Shown: piece after piece, positions 27,371 through 35,882 of the stretch
Layout: each line of letters starts with the position of its first letter
How positions within the stretch are numbered: position 1 is the first letter of the stretch
The notes under the pieces: generated by a model
The model's database searches: none
Seen by the model: only the letters and a program-made list of their open reading frames with translations
Told to the model about the DNA's origin: nothing
DNA from: Atopostipes sp964624875
GTDB taxonomy: Bacteria > Bacillota > Bacilli > Lactobacillales > Carnobacteriaceae_A
Assembly: GCA_964624875.1 (NCBI GenBank)
Contig: CAZUZA010000001.1
Location: 62,001-126,000, forward strand
Direction: 5' to 3'
DNA: 64,000 bases
Position numbers and translations under genes: made by a program

Positions 27371-29008
27371 TTATTCTTCTGTATCTTCTGCTTCTTCTGT
27401 TTCTTTGATACTAGTGATTTCTTCAATATTATTCTCTTCATCAACCAAGCCTTTTAGTGTCGATCCAATCTCTACAAACGGTAACTCATCATGTAGATGA
27501 ATACTCGCTTTATAAACTTCGCCATTTACCATAAAGTAATAAACCGTATCTCCTGATACCACAGCTTGTGAGATATCATCTACTTGACCTGTAAATTCAA
27601 AGAGTTCTTCTTCATCTTCAATGACTTCAACAATTTCTGTATCTGTTTCAATACCTAAGTCATCATAAAGTTGAGCAATCACATTCTCGATGTGGCTATC
27701 TGTATAAACCGTTTGGTAGTTTTGAGCATCAACCAAAGCATACATACGAACTAAACCTGAATCATCTTTTAGTGAAGATAAATAATATGGATTACCTTCT
27801 AAATTAATTAAAATTGGGAACGTCGATTGGTAGCGCATTTGCTGCACAGAACCTACTGCAGAATCCATCGCTGAAAATTCATCCGCTGAAACAACTGGAT
27901 AATATTCTGCTTCTTTTGTACGTAAATTAACTAAATAAAAACCAATATTTGATGCATCACTATTCACTGAAGTAACACCAGTATACATGTAGACATCTTC
28001 ATCAATCGATAAGTAGTTATAACCTTCTGTCGTTGTTGTAACCCCTTGTTGACCAATGACTGAATTCCAGTACCCATCTTGATATTGTCCATAATCATCC
28101 AATTGACGCAAAATTAAGTTTGCTCCATAGACACGGTCAACCCACTGCGGGCTTTCGTCTAAGCCATAACGTTCTGTCTCACCAGTAACAGCATCTAAAG
28201 TAATGACACCAGTTGGCTCTTTATAGTTAAAGAATAAACGAGATTCATAAGTCGTGGCCACGTAATAAGGATGTCCCTCATCATCTACTTCAAAAGAAGG
28301 GGAATCAAAGATTGCTGTTGGATACGAGAAGCGTAAATGGCGCGTCACATTTCGACCTAATCGCTCTGAATCGCTATATTTAATGCCATCCTCAACATCA
28401 ATAATTTCAGCTTTTCCAGTAACCATGTTCACGCGAATATATCCTGGAATCCCTTCTTTACGATTGTTCACCCATCTAAAGAAGCTAGCATATTCTAAAG
28501 GTGTTACACGATAAGGGACGTTTCCGATGTTAATCTGGATGTAATCTCTGGCCGGTACAAACTGAGAGACTAATTCAGATACCCCACCAATTTGGCGTTC
28601 TCCTAAACGAGTTGCTGTATCACGATCCATTAACGGTATCCCCGACGTACCATTTTCGGCAAAGTCTTCTGCAAAGTTCTTTTCTTCTACTGTAATTAAT
28701 TCCGCATAACTCTTTGCTCGAAAGACCGGTGAATTTAAAAAGTAGCCTCCCATAATAACAACTGCAATAAGAGTACCTAACGTAATCGCTATCCGACCTA
28801 CTTTAATTTTACCTGAATGAAAACCAATCATATAATGGACCGATCCAAAAAATAAGAGAGCGAGTACTAAAAATACCCACATTTCGATACTACCGATATT
28901 AAAGGCAGGTAAAAAGAAATAGTACGCGAGTCCTGCTAATAGTAAAATCAAGACCGCTAAAATAATTAATGCACGTTTTTTATTTTTAATATTAAATTTT
29001 ATTTCCAC
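27371..29008 (-). CDS. Membrane protein of unknown function, about 545 aa
   Basis: I do not recognise a named family. The N-terminus has a basic stretch and then three hydrophobic segments (about residues 10-30, 42-62 and 73-92). A large domain of ~440 residues follows, probably extracytoplasmic, rich in Tyr, Val and Asp. It contains PepSY-like phrases such as VNMVTGKAEIIDV and ITLDAVTGETERYGL. The C-terminal tail is acidic (KETEEAEDTEE). The GTG at 29008 has AAAGGA eight bases upstream. An ATG two codons earlier is only two bases from that site, and a further upstream start lacks one. It is a single-gene unit between recO and the glyQS T-box. Confidence 0.75.
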   Translation of the reverse strand: MEIKFNIKNKKRALIILAVLILLLAGLAYYFFLPAFNIGSIEMWVFLVLALLFFGSVHYMIGFHSGKIKVGRIAITLGTLIAVVIMGGYFLNSPVFRAKSYAELITVEEKNFAEDFAENGTSGIPLMDRDTATRLGERQIGGVSELVSQFVPARDYIQINIGNVPYRVTPLEYASFFRWVNNRKEGIPGYIRVNMVTGKAEIIDVEDGIKYSDSERLGRNVTRHLRFSYPTAIFDSPSFEVDDEGHPYYVATTYESRLFFNYKEPTGVITLDAVTGETERYGLDESPQWVDRVYGANLILRQLDDYGQYQDGYWNSVIGQQGVTTTTEGYNYLSIDEDVYMYTGVTSVNSDASNIGFYLVNLRTKEAEYYPVVSADEFSAMDSAVGSVQQMRYQSTFPILINLEGNPYYLSSLKDDSGLVRMYALVDAQNYQTVYTDSHIENVIAQLYDDLGIETDTEIVEVIEDEEELFEFTGQVDDISQAVVSGDTVYYFMVNGEVYKASIHLHDELPFVEIGSTLKGLVDEENNIEEITSIKETEEAEDTEE

Positions 29009-29074
29009 TAACATTTTCCTTTCGATATTTAAATAGATTATAGACAACTTGATTCATTATATTTAGTAATGGTC

Positions 29075-29107
29075 AAAAATAAACAGCAACTTTTAACAGG
29101 TTGCTGT
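29075..29107 (-). terminator. Rho-independent terminator after recO
   Basis: On the minus strand CAGCAAC pairs with GTTGCTG around a nine-base loop, followed by TTTATTTTT. It closes the phoH-to-recO operon. Confidence 0.83.
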
Positions 29108-29136
29108 GAATTTAATTATAAGTGATTGACTAAATC

Positions 29137-29910
29137 CTATGATTCATCTTTAAGTGTATTTTCCCATTTGTGTAAATTGTCAATAAACTTCTTACTTTTT
29201 AGTTGCAGTCCAACGGATTGTTCATATACGTGATCCACTAGTCGTTTAATTTCAGCTTGTGTATTGCCTTTAATCGAAATATCCCCGATACGGTCTAATT
29301 TAATGACTGAATACAAACGAATGAGTTGCATCGCTTTTGGATCAACATGTAGCCTTCGAGTATCTTCATAAAAATGCTCTGAACAAAGAAGTCCATGATA
29401 CTTATCAGAGAAGTCAAAGATGCCGGAAGACTTTTGACAAATCGCACAATAAGCTAAATTCGGAGCCACCCCAAAATACGTTAGAAACTTAATTTCAATA
29501 ATATTTGTAATCACTTCTGGATTATAGTCTTCATTTATTAAGTCTAAAGCTTGTTCTAACTCCACAAACATACGCATATGCGGGATTTGATCCTCTATTG
29601 CAGCATCGACTAATGCACAAATATAAGTTGCGTACGCATGTTTAAAAATATCCGTTTGAATATCTCTTAAACTTTGCAAATCTTTTGTGCCCCGGAAAAA
29701 ACTTAACCCTTCTTCACGAATATCTGCAATGAAAGTGCCTTTCGTAAATGGCTGAATTGACTGTAAAATACTACCTTGTTGTTTTTTTGACCCTCGTACA
29801 AAAAACATAACTTTACCATATTGTTGCGTAAATATTTTTACAAGGAAATCACGTTCACGATATTTACGATGGTATAAAACAATACCTTCTACCTCTTCTA
29901 AGTGTGCCAT
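29137..29910 (-). CDS. recO: DNA repair protein RecO
   Basis: RecO loads RecA on SSB-coated single-stranded DNA and anneals strands, working with RecF and RecR. The 257-aa protein has the N-terminal OB fold (EVEGIVLYHRKYRERDFLV) and VMFFVRGSKK. Its zinc-finger-like part contains CAICQKSSGIFDFSDKYHG followed by a further Cys in GLLCSEHF. AAGGAAG precedes the ATG. It follows era by 59 bases, the conserved Bacillota era-recO order, and ends at a strong terminator. Confidence 0.94.
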   Translation of the reverse strand: MAHLEEVEGIVLYHRKYRERDFLVKIFTQQYGKVMFFVRGSKKQQGSILQSIQPFTKGTFIADIREEGLSFFRGTKDLQSLRDIQTDIFKHAYATYICALVDAAIEDQIPHMRMFVELEQALDLINEDYNPEVITNIIEIKFLTYFGVAPNLAYCAICQKSSGIFDFSDKYHGLLCSEHFYEDTRRLHVDPKAMQLIRLYSVIKLDRIGDISIKGNTQAEIKRLVDHVYEQSVGLQLKSKKFIDNLHKWENTLKDES

Positions 29911-29969
29911 TTAAAACTTCCTTCATTTCACATGAAAATTAGACGATATTTAATTTAGATAATACTAAA

Positions 29970-30881
29970 TTAAAACCTTTCTTCAATATAACCAAATCGG
30001 CTTAAATCACTTGGTGTATCACGCCAGTCATCTTCTACTTTAACAAATAACTCTAGATACACTTTACTACCTAGTAGTTTTTGGATGTCTCTACGAGCCC
30101 TTGTCCCGATTTCCTTAATCATCTTGCCGCCTTTACCGATGATAATACCTTTTTGACTCTTACGTTCCACGTTAATTAGTACACGTACATCAATAATATC
30201 ATCTTCGTCCGAACGTTCCATTGCTTCTGTAATAACGGCTACAGAGTGCGGGATTTCTTCCCGTGTAAGTTCAAGTATTTTTTCACGGACAAATTCAGCA
30301 ACGATAAAGTACTCTGGGTGATCCGAAACTTGTTCTGTTGGATAAAATTGTGGTCCCTCTTCTAAATAACCTGAAATAACATTTAGTAGACTATCCACAT
30401 TGTTACCATTTAAAGCAGATACGGGAATGATTTCCGCAAATTCCATCTCATTTTGATAACTTTCAATAATAGGTAATAATTCATCTGGATGAACTTTATC
30501 AATTTGGTTAAGCACTAAAAAGATAGGTGTTTTTGTATTTTCTAGTTTTTCCATAATGAAACGATCACCAGGACCCATTTTTTCATTTACATTAATCATA
30601 AACAAAAGAATGTCTACCTCGTTTAACGTGCTTAACGCCGTCTCAACCATGAATTTTCCTAGTTGATGCTTTGGTTTATGAATACCCGGCGTATCAATAA
30701 ATATAATCTGTTCATTATCTGTTGTGTAGATGGCTTGAATTTGGTTTCTGGTTGTCTGCGCCTTATCACTTGTTATTGTAATTTTCTCACCCATAATATT
30801 GTTTATTAATGTTGATTTACCAACATTTGGGCGCCCAATAACTGAAACAAAACCTGATTTGAAACTTTCTTTATTATTCAT
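29970..30881 (-). CDS. era: GTPase Era
   Basis: Era is an essential GTPase that binds the 3' end of 16S rRNA through its KH domain and couples 30S maturation to cell growth. The 303-aa protein has GTPase motifs GRPNVGKSTLINN (G1), FIDTPGIHKP (G3) and LNQIDKV (G4). A C-terminal KH domain carries GIIIGKGGKMIKEIG. The ATG at 30881 overlaps the cdd stop by one base (TGATG), indicating translational coupling. A TTG one codon earlier is possible. It lies in the conserved ybeY-dgkA-cdd-era-recO series, where ybeY and era both serve ribosome maturation. Confidence 0.97.
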   Translation of the reverse strand: MNNKESFKSGFVSVIGRPNVGKSTLINNIMGEKITITSDKAQTTRNQIQAIYTTDNEQIIFIDTPGIHKPKHQLGKFMVETALSTLNEVDILLFMINVNEKMGPGDRFIMEKLENTKTPIFLVLNQIDKVHPDELLPIIESYQNEMEFAEIIPVSALNGNNVDSLLNVISGYLEEGPQFYPTEQVSDHPEYFIVAEFVREKILELTREEIPHSVAVITEAMERSDEDDIIDVRVLINVERKSQKGIIIGKGGKMIKEIGTRARRDIQKLLGSKVYLELFVKVEDDWRDTPSDLSRFGYIEERF

Positions 30882-31291
30882 CAATTGATATTCATATCCT
30901 TTTCTGTAAATGCTCCTGGAAGTAATTCAGATACAGTTGTTTCCGAAACTGCACCTTTTGTGTTTGTTAAAATGACAGGCATATCTGGGGCACAAAATTC
31001 AGCCATTACTTGTCTACAGGCACCACATGGAGAAACAGGTCCTGCAGTATTTGCGGTGATAACAATCTTGTCAAACTCACGGTTTCCTTCAGATACAGCT
31101 TTAAAAATCGCTGTCCTTTCAGCACAATTCGTCAATGGGTACGAAGCATTTTCAATATTGCACCCTGTAAAAACTTGTCCTTCTTTTGTTAAAATCGCAG
31201 CTCCAACTGGAAAGTTCGAATATGGAACATACGCTAAATCTAACATGTCTATTGCTATTTTTGTTAATGCATCTTCTGATATCGCTGGCAT
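30881..31291 (-). CDS. cdd: Cytidine deaminase
   Basis: Cdd deaminates cytidine and deoxycytidine to uridine and deoxyuridine in pyrimidine salvage. The 136-aa protein is the small zinc-dependent tetrameric type. Zinc ligands and the catalytic Glu are in TNCAERTAIF and SPCGACRQVMAEF. The N-terminus has the substrate-binding VPYSNFPVGAA segment. TTAGGAG precedes the ATG. It sits between dgkA and era as in many Bacillota and overlaps the era start codon by one base. Confidence 0.97.
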   Translation of the reverse strand: MPAISEDALTKIAIDMLDLAYVPYSNFPVGAAILTKEGQVFTGCNIENASYPLTNCAERTAIFKAVSEGNREFDKIVITANTAGPVSPCGACRQVMAEFCAPDMPVILTNTKGAVSETTVSELLPGAFTEKDMNIN

Positions 31292-31334
31292 TTAACACAC
31301 TCTCCTAATAATAATTTACATTTATTTTAAACGT

Positions 31335-31739
31335 TTATAGTAAATTTAAAACTTCTAGTATTTTGGGCAATAAGATAATTGTTCCAACTATTATCGCAAA
31401 CATAGAAGTAGATAATACTGCTGCTGCTGCCATGTCTTTCACTTTTTTAGCTAACGGATGATACTCCGGAGATACTAAGTCAATAATATTTTCGACTACT
31501 GTATTCCATATCTCCATTACAATTACTAAAAAACAAACGAGTAAAATCCATAGCCATTCGTTTAATACTAATGGTAAAAATAAAGAAACAATAATCGTCG
31601 CTAAAGCGGATAATGTATGAGAACGCATATTACGTTCTTCTTGGAATACAGTCCGTACCCCTTCAAAAGCATATCGAAAGGAACTCTTATATGATCGATT
31701 TTTTTGTGGTTTCTTCAATTGGTTATCTTTCAAGGCCAT
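31335..31739 (-). CDS. dgkA: Undecaprenol kinase / diacylglycerol kinase family
   Basis: This small membrane kinase of Gram-positive bacteria phosphorylates undecaprenol, feeding the lipid carrier of cell-wall synthesis. The 134-aa protein begins with a basic amphipathic stretch and the conserved FRYAFEGVRTVFQEERNMR. Three membrane helices follow (about 48-63, 64-80 and 108-130). The catalytic motif EIWNTVVENIIDL and KVKDMAAAAVL are intact. Its start overlaps the end of ybeY by 17 bases, so the two are translationally linked. Confidence 0.94.
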   Translation of the reverse strand: MALKDNQLKKPQKNRSYKSSFRYAFEGVRTVFQEERNMRSHTLSALATIIVSLFLPLVLNEWLWILLVCFLVIVMEIWNTVVENIIDLVSPEYHPLAKKVKDMAAAAVLSTSMFAIIVGTIILLPKILEVLNLL

Positions 31740-32214
31740 TCTCCTTCAAAATTACCTCTTGAAGGTCAAACATTTCCTTTTCCTCTTCTTCTGTTTGATG
31801 GTCATAACCATTCAAGTGTAAAAATCCATGCACCGTTAAGAAGCCTAATTCCCGTTCAAATGAATGCCCAAATTCGTCAGCTTGTTCTATGGCTTTATCA
31901 ATTGATATAAAGATATCTCCTAATAATCTAGGGATAGCCATTTCATTTTCTTCATCAAAAAAATCTTCATCGAAAAACACTTCAAACTCATCATCATTAT
32001 CTTCTATCGCAAAACTGATTACATCAGTCGGGCGATCGATTGACCGATATTCACGATTAATTTCATGAATTTTTGCATCATCTACTACAGTGATAGACAC
32101 TTCAAAGTTTTCACCTAAGTCTAATGTTTTTGCGGCAGATAGAATTAACTTCTCAATTAACGACATATGTCGCTCTTCAACACGATCTGTTTCATCGTAT
32201 AATGCAATATCCAA
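31723..32214 (-). CDS. ybeY: Endoribonuclease YbeY (rRNA maturation factor)
   Basis: YbeY is a zinc metalloprotein needed for maturation of the 16S rRNA 3' end and for 70S quality control. The zinc motif is TVHGFLHLNGYDH, with three His. VISFAIEDNDDE and RLLGDIFISIDKA are conserved. An acidic insert (FEVFFDEDFFDEENE, about 80-95) lies before the conserved LLGDI region. The TTG at 32214 gives the usual family start MDIALYDET and has GGAAGTGA upstream. A TTG at 32229 would add five residues without a clear ribosome-binding site. It is flanked by phoH and dgkA. Confidence 0.94.
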   Translation of the reverse strand: MDIALYDETDRVEERHMSLIEKLILSAAKTLDLGENFEVSITVVDDAKIHEINREYRSIDRPTDVISFAIEDNDDEFEVFFDEDFFDEENEMAIPRLLGDIFISIDKAIEQADEFGHSFERELGFLTVHGFLHLNGYDHQTEEEEKEMFDLQEVILKENGLER

Positions 32215-32262
32215 TTCTTTCACTTCCAATCATGTACTATTCTAGCTTTATATTTAACTTAT

Positions 32263-33231
32263 TTATTTCGCAGCTTCTTCTGTTTCATAGGCCTTAATAA
32301 CCTCTCCTACAAGTGGATGGCGAATAACATCCGATGTTGAGAAATGAACGAGTCCTACTCCTGAAACATTGTTTAAAATTTTAGTCGAATGGATTAGTCC
32401 ACTACGAGTGCCTCTAGGTAAATCAATTTGTGTAACATCTCCATTAATAATCATTTTGGAGCCGAAGCCTAATCGCGTTAAAAACATCTTCATTTGTTGT
32501 GATGTTGTATTTTGTGCTTCATCTAGTATGACAAAAGCATCATCCAATGTACGTCCACGCATATATGCCAACGGTGCTACTTCAATAATTTCACGTTCCA
32601 TCAGACGTCCTGTATGTTCTACTCCTAAAATGGTGTATAAAGAATCATATAGTGGTCGTAAGTAAGGATCGACTTTCTCTCTCAGGTCACCTGGTAAGAA
32701 GCCTAAATTTTCTCCTGCTTCAACAGCTGGTCGTGTTAGTAAGATACGCTTCACTTCGCCTTTTCTAAGTGCTGCAACAGCCATAGCTACTGCTAAGAAG
32801 GTCTTACCTGTACCTGCCGGGCCCACTCCAAAAACAATATCATTGTTTTTTACAGCCTTTACATAATTATTTTGTCCCACATTTTTAACACGGATTGGTC
32901 TTCCATTATAGTCACGTGTAATTTCCTTCTCATACATCCGAAGAAATTGATCAAGATTACCACTTTTAGATAAACGAATAGCATTTATAAGATCCATTGG
33001 TTTAATTGTTTTCTGTTTACTTAATAGCAATTCTAATTGCGAAATAATCTCGCCCACCTGTAAAACAACTTCTTCTGAGCCTTCAATGATTAACTGCTTT
33101 CCTCGAGTGTTTAAAGAAACATCTAATTCATTTTCAAAAATCGCTAGATGATCATTTTGTGGACCGAAGATCGCCATTGCTTGTTCATCATCTTGAATCG
33201 TTCGAATTGATTGTATAGGTTCATTGGTCAA
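32263..33231 (-). CDS. PhoH-like ATPase
   Basis: PhoH proteins are cytosolic P-loop ATPases, proposed to act as RNA helicases or RNA-processing factors beside YbeY. Walker A is VGPAGTGKTFLAVAMAV and Walker B FVILDEAQNTTSQQM. RMIINGDVTQIDLPRGTRSGL-like phrases of the family are present toward the end. An N-terminal KH-like part covers residues ~1-90. The start is ambiguous: a GTG at 33243 overlaps the AAGGAG site, while the TTG at 33231 lies ten bases after it. I prefer the latter. It is the first gene of phoH-ybeY-dgkA-cdd-era-recO. Confidence 0.92.
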   Translation of the reverse strand: MTNEPIQSIRTIQDDEQAMAIFGPQNDHLAIFENELDVSLNTRGKQLIIEGSEEVVLQVGEIISQLELLLSKQKTIKPMDLINAIRLSKSGNLDQFLRMYEKEITRDYNGRPIRVKNVGQNNYVKAVKNNDIVFGVGPAGTGKTFLAVAMAVAALRKGEVKRILLTRPAVEAGENLGFLPGDLREKVDPYLRPLYDSLYTILGVEHTGRLMEREIIEVAPLAYMRGRTLDDAFVILDEAQNTTSQQMKMFLTRLGFGSKMIINGDVTQIDLPRGTRSGLIHSTKILNNVSGVGLVHFSTSDVIRHPLVGEVIKAYETEEAAK

Positions 33232-33348
33232 AGATTGATACACTCCTTAAAATGCTTGATTTAATAATCAAATTTTATCATATTTTAAACAAAATCGCTA
33301 TTATACATTGTTCACCATTTAGAAAAGTAGTCGATATCGACTTAATAT

Positions 33349-33384
33349 GTAAAAAAGAGTGGATCGATGAAGATCCACTCTTAA
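33349..33384 (-). terminator. Rho-independent terminator of yqeY
   Basis: AAGAGTGGATC and GATCCACTCTT form a perfect 11-bp stem with a six-base loop, followed on the minus strand by TTTTTTA. It lies about 15 bases after the yqeY stop. Confidence 0.92.
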
Positions 33385-33396
33385 AGTATTTTTAGC

Positions 33397-33840
33397 TTAA
33401 GATAAATTTTCACGCACTAATGCATTTACTTTACTTCCATCTGCGCGACCTTGAACTTTTGGCATAACAGCACTCATAACAGCGCCCATATCTTTCATAG
33501 ACTCTGCATTGGCCTCTGTAATTACCTCTTTAACAATTTGCGCTAATTCTTCGTCTGTTAATTGTTCTGGTAGATATTTATCAACAACTTTAAGCTCAGC
33601 TTCTAGTTTTTCCATTAAATCTTCGCGATTTGCTTTTTTAAATTCTTCATAAGAATCTAAACGTTGCTTTTTCTCTCTAGAAAGAATGGCTAACTCTTCA
33701 TCTGCACTTAAGTCACGACCCTTATCAATCTCTTCATTTTGAATAGATGCTTTAATCATACGAATGGTCGATAGACGTTCTCTATCTTTTGCCCTCATAG
33801 CTTCTTTCATGTCTTGATTTAGTTGTTCTAGCACTCTCAT
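33397..33840 (-). CDS. GatB/YqeY domain protein
   Basis: YqeY proteins resemble the tRNA-binding tail domain of GatB, the subunit of Asp/Glu-tRNA amidotransferase. The function of the stand-alone form is not settled. The 147-aa helical protein has RLSTIRMIKASIQNEEIDKG, KKQRLDSYEEFKKANREDL and the C-terminal MKDMGAVMSAVMPKVQGRADG, all typical. AGAAGGG precedes the ATG. It follows rpsU, as in many Bacillota, but separate terminators lie after each gene. Confidence 0.94.
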   Translation of the reverse strand: MRVLEQLNQDMKEAMRAKDRERLSTIRMIKASIQNEEIDKGRDLSADEELAILSREKKQRLDSYEEFKKANREDLMEKLEAELKVVDKYLPEQLTDEELAQIVKEVITEANAESMKDMGAVMSAVMPKVQGRADGSKVNALVRENLS

Positions 33841-33867
33841 GTAAACCCTTCTTTCTTTAATTTTTTT

Positions 33868-33910
33868 GGAAAAGAAAGCCCAACAATCGATAAACGATTC
33901 GTCGGGCTGT
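33868..33910 (-). terminator. Rho-independent terminator between rpsU and yqeY
   Basis: On the minus strand AGCCCGAC...CG pairs with CGATTGTTGGGCT around TTTAT, followed by TTCTTTT. Some readthrough into yqeY is likely because I saw no clear promoter between the two genes. Confidence 0.82.
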
Positions 33911-33919
33911 CAATAATTA

Positions 33920-34120
33920 TTATCTATTTCTATTACGTTTCTTCATGATTCGATCTCTTTTACGAGCTTCCTCAGACTTAAGCTTACGTTTTACACTCGG
34001 CTTCTCGTATGTTTCTCTTTTTCTAGCTTCTCTTAATGTACCAGATTTAGATACGGAACGTTTGAATCGACGAAGAGCGTCATCAAGATTTTCTCCTTCT
34101 CTGACATCCGTTTTAGTCAA
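33920..34120 (-). CDS. rpsU: 30S ribosomal protein S21
   Basis: S21 is a small basic 30S protein involved in initiation. The 66-aa sequence matches the family (NLDDALRRFKRSVSKSGTL, ARKRETYEKPSVKRK). Its basic tail ends KKRNRNR and is a few residues longer than in B. subtilis. The start is a TTG with a strong GGGAGGG seven to eight bases upstream; S21 proteins usually begin M-[ST]-K-T, as here. It has its own promoter and a leader of about 140 bases. Confidence 0.96.
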   Translation of the reverse strand: MTKTDVREGENLDDALRRFKRSVSKSGTLREARKRETYEKPSVKRKLKSEEARKRDRIMKKRNRNR

Positions 34121-34265
34121 TGCGGTTCCCTCCCCTCGTCATTTCAGGGCATTCCAATGTTTGAATCTCTTTCACAATTAGTCTTCCCTTATCTTCAAAG
34201 TACTGACATACTTTTGAAATATAATTTCTACTAAGATGTTTAAACAAGTTAGCAGTTCATGAGTT

Positions 34266-34294
34266 ATTATATACAAAAATGAAAACAAGGTCAA
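34266..34294 (-). promoter_or_regulatory. Sigma-A promoter of rpsU
   Basis: The minus strand reads TTGACC, 17 bases, TATAAT. It is about 145 bases before the rpsU start, leaving an unusually long untranslated leader. Confidence 0.82.
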
Positions 34295-34368
34295 TTGCGT
34301 ATTTCATATTAATTCGCTTTTTTTCAATTAATTGATTCTTATTTTCAAAAATGAGCCCTCATCACAAA

Positions 34369-34794
34369 TTACAGAGTCCCTTTTGCACAGTTTTCGCACA
34401 AGCCGAACAATTCAAATCGATGAGATGTTATTTTAGCATCTCCTATTTGTTCTCTAAAATACGATACCGGACATTCTTCCAATTCTATCGAATAGCCACA
34501 CTCCGAACATATAAAATGGTGATGATGGCCATCTGCACTACAATTTGCTCTGAAGTACTTTTCACCAGATATTTCAGTTTCTTCAAGTATATTCAATTCT
34601 GAAAAGGAATGTAAATTACGGTAAATTGTATCTGGACTAATTCCTGGATACTCTTCAGTCAAAATGGCCTTCATTTCTTTAGCAGATAGATAACGATTTT
34701 CGTTATAGAGTATCTCAAGCATTAACACTCTTCGTTCAGTCATCTTTAGTTCGCTTTTTTCAAGAATACCTAAAGCCTCTTTTAATAATGGCAT
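34369..34794 (-). CDS. Fur-family metalloregulator (Zur/Fur type)
   Basis: Fur-family repressors bind DNA when loaded with metal or when intact to peroxide. The 141-aa protein has the winged-helix domain at ~1-85 (KMTERRVLMLEILYNENRYLSAKEM, PDTIYRNLHSFSEL). The metal-binding dimer domain contains DGHHHHFICSECG and a second pair CENC near the end, giving the structural zinc site. The His-rich segment and Glu pattern fit Zur or Fur better than PerR, but the metal cannot be decided from sequence. The gene is monocistronic. I could not identify a clear operator upstream of it, nor at the zinc-transporter gene at 50194. Confidence 0.9.
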   Translation of the reverse strand: MPLLKEALGILEKSELKMTERRVLMLEILYNENRYLSAKEMKAILTEEYPGISPDTIYRNLHSFSELNILEETEISGEKYFRANCSADGHHHHFICSECGYSIELEECPVSYFREQIGDAKITSHRFELFGLCENCAKGTL

Positions 34795-34981
34795 GATTTC
34801 TCACCTCTATAGTCGGTATTTCAGTAAATAGTATACGTCAGAACACAATGAATTTAAAGGGAAATCTATGGAAATGGCTGCTTAAATAAAGTTTCTCAAT
34901 CATTTTAAAGGAAAGGCTAGTTTTGTATACGAATTGTATATTATAATAAAAGAATAGAAAAAAGAATAAGGAGGGATAATT

Positions 34982-35830
34982 TTGACCGAAGTAAAGAAAT
35001 TAATGGTTTATATTGTGTCAGACGCGATTGGACAATCAGCAGTAAACATTGCTCGTTCCGCTCTTTCACAGTTTCCAGATTTAGAATATGAAATTATTGA
35101 TTATACATTTATCTCGGAGTTTGAAGAACTCGATGAAATAATAAACGAGCTCAGAAAAGAAAAAAGTACGCCGATAGTATTTCATACATTTTCAAACGCC
35201 AATATGGCAAAATATTTAGATAAACATATGGCCGAAATTGATGCTATTAGTTATGATATTTTAAACCCAGTCGTTGATCAAATTAGTGCAATCACAGAAA
35301 TGAAGCCGAATATGAAGTCAGGTGTTTTATCACGTCGATTAGATGCGAATTATTTCAATCGAATTGAATCACTTGAATTTGCAGTAAATCATGATGATGG
35401 AAAAGACCCTAAAGGCTTTGTCGAAGCAGAGATTGTTATATTGGGAATTTCTAGAACATCTAAAACCCCATTAAGTATCTTTTTAGCAAATAACACCTTT
35501 AAGGTAGCGAACTTACCTTTAGTACCTGAAAGTGAATTACCAGAAGAAATCTGGGATGTTGATCCAAAAAGAATCATTGGTTTAACAAATGACATTAGTG
35601 TCTTAAGTGAAATCCGAAAAGAACGTATGATTCAATATGGTTTAAATCCAGACACCATTTACTCAAACACAGATCGTATTCGAGAAGAGATTGAATATGC
35701 GAATACATTATATGATGAATTGAATTGTAAAGTTATAAATGTCGCTAGCAAATCAATTGAAGAGACAGCTGGTATTATCATTTCGTACTTAAGTGAACAA
35801 AGACTTATAGATTTAAATCGTTTTAGATAA
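34982..35830 (+). CDS. Pyruvate, phosphate dikinase regulatory protein family (DUF299/YqfL)
   Basis: In plants and some bacteria this bifunctional kinase/pyrophosphorylase phosphorylates and dephosphorylates PPDK or PEP synthase. The 282-aa protein has VYIVSDAIGQSAVNIARSAL at the N-terminus, LGISRTSKTPLSIFLAN (P-loop region, about 155-171) and NLPLVPESELPEEI. The start is a TTG with AAGGAGGG upstream. No PPDK gene is visible in this window, so the target is unknown here; many Bacillota have this gene next to cshB, dnaG or rpoD. It is a single plus-strand gene inserted in a minus-strand region. Confidence 0.92.
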   Translation: MTEVKKLMVYIVSDAIGQSAVNIARSALSQFPDLEYEIIDYTFISEFEELDEIINELRKEKSTPIVFHTFSNANMAKYLDKHMAEIDAISYDILNPVVDQISAITEMKPNMKSGVLSRRLDANYFNRIESLEFAVNHDDGKDPKGFVEAEIVILGISRTSKTPLSIFLANNTFKVANLPLVPESELPEEIWDVDPKRIIGLTNDISVLSEIRKERMIQYGLNPDTIYSNTDRIREEIEYANTLYDELNCKVINVASKSIEETAGIIISYLSEQRLIDLNRFR

Positions 35831-35832
35831 AC

Positions 35833-35881
35833 AGAAAACTCTGAAAGCTATCTTACATAGATGAGCCTTCAGAGTTTTTTT
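35833..35881. terminator. Bidirectional terminator
   Basis: AAACTCTGAA and TTCAGAGTTT form a perfect 10-bp stem with a 22-base loop and a T run on the plus strand. It lies between the convergent PPDK-regulator and rhodanese-like genes. Confidence 0.83.
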
Positions 35882-35882
35882 A

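Noticed and set aside
30885..31295. 136-codon plus-strand frame covering cdd
   Set aside because: It is the exact antisense of cytidine deaminase, whose catalytic motifs are intact on the minus strand; no separate ribosome-binding site or homology.
34345..34362. Terminator after the Fur-family gene
   Set aside because: The ATGAG/CTCAT arms leave a two-base loop, which is too tight for a reliable call.
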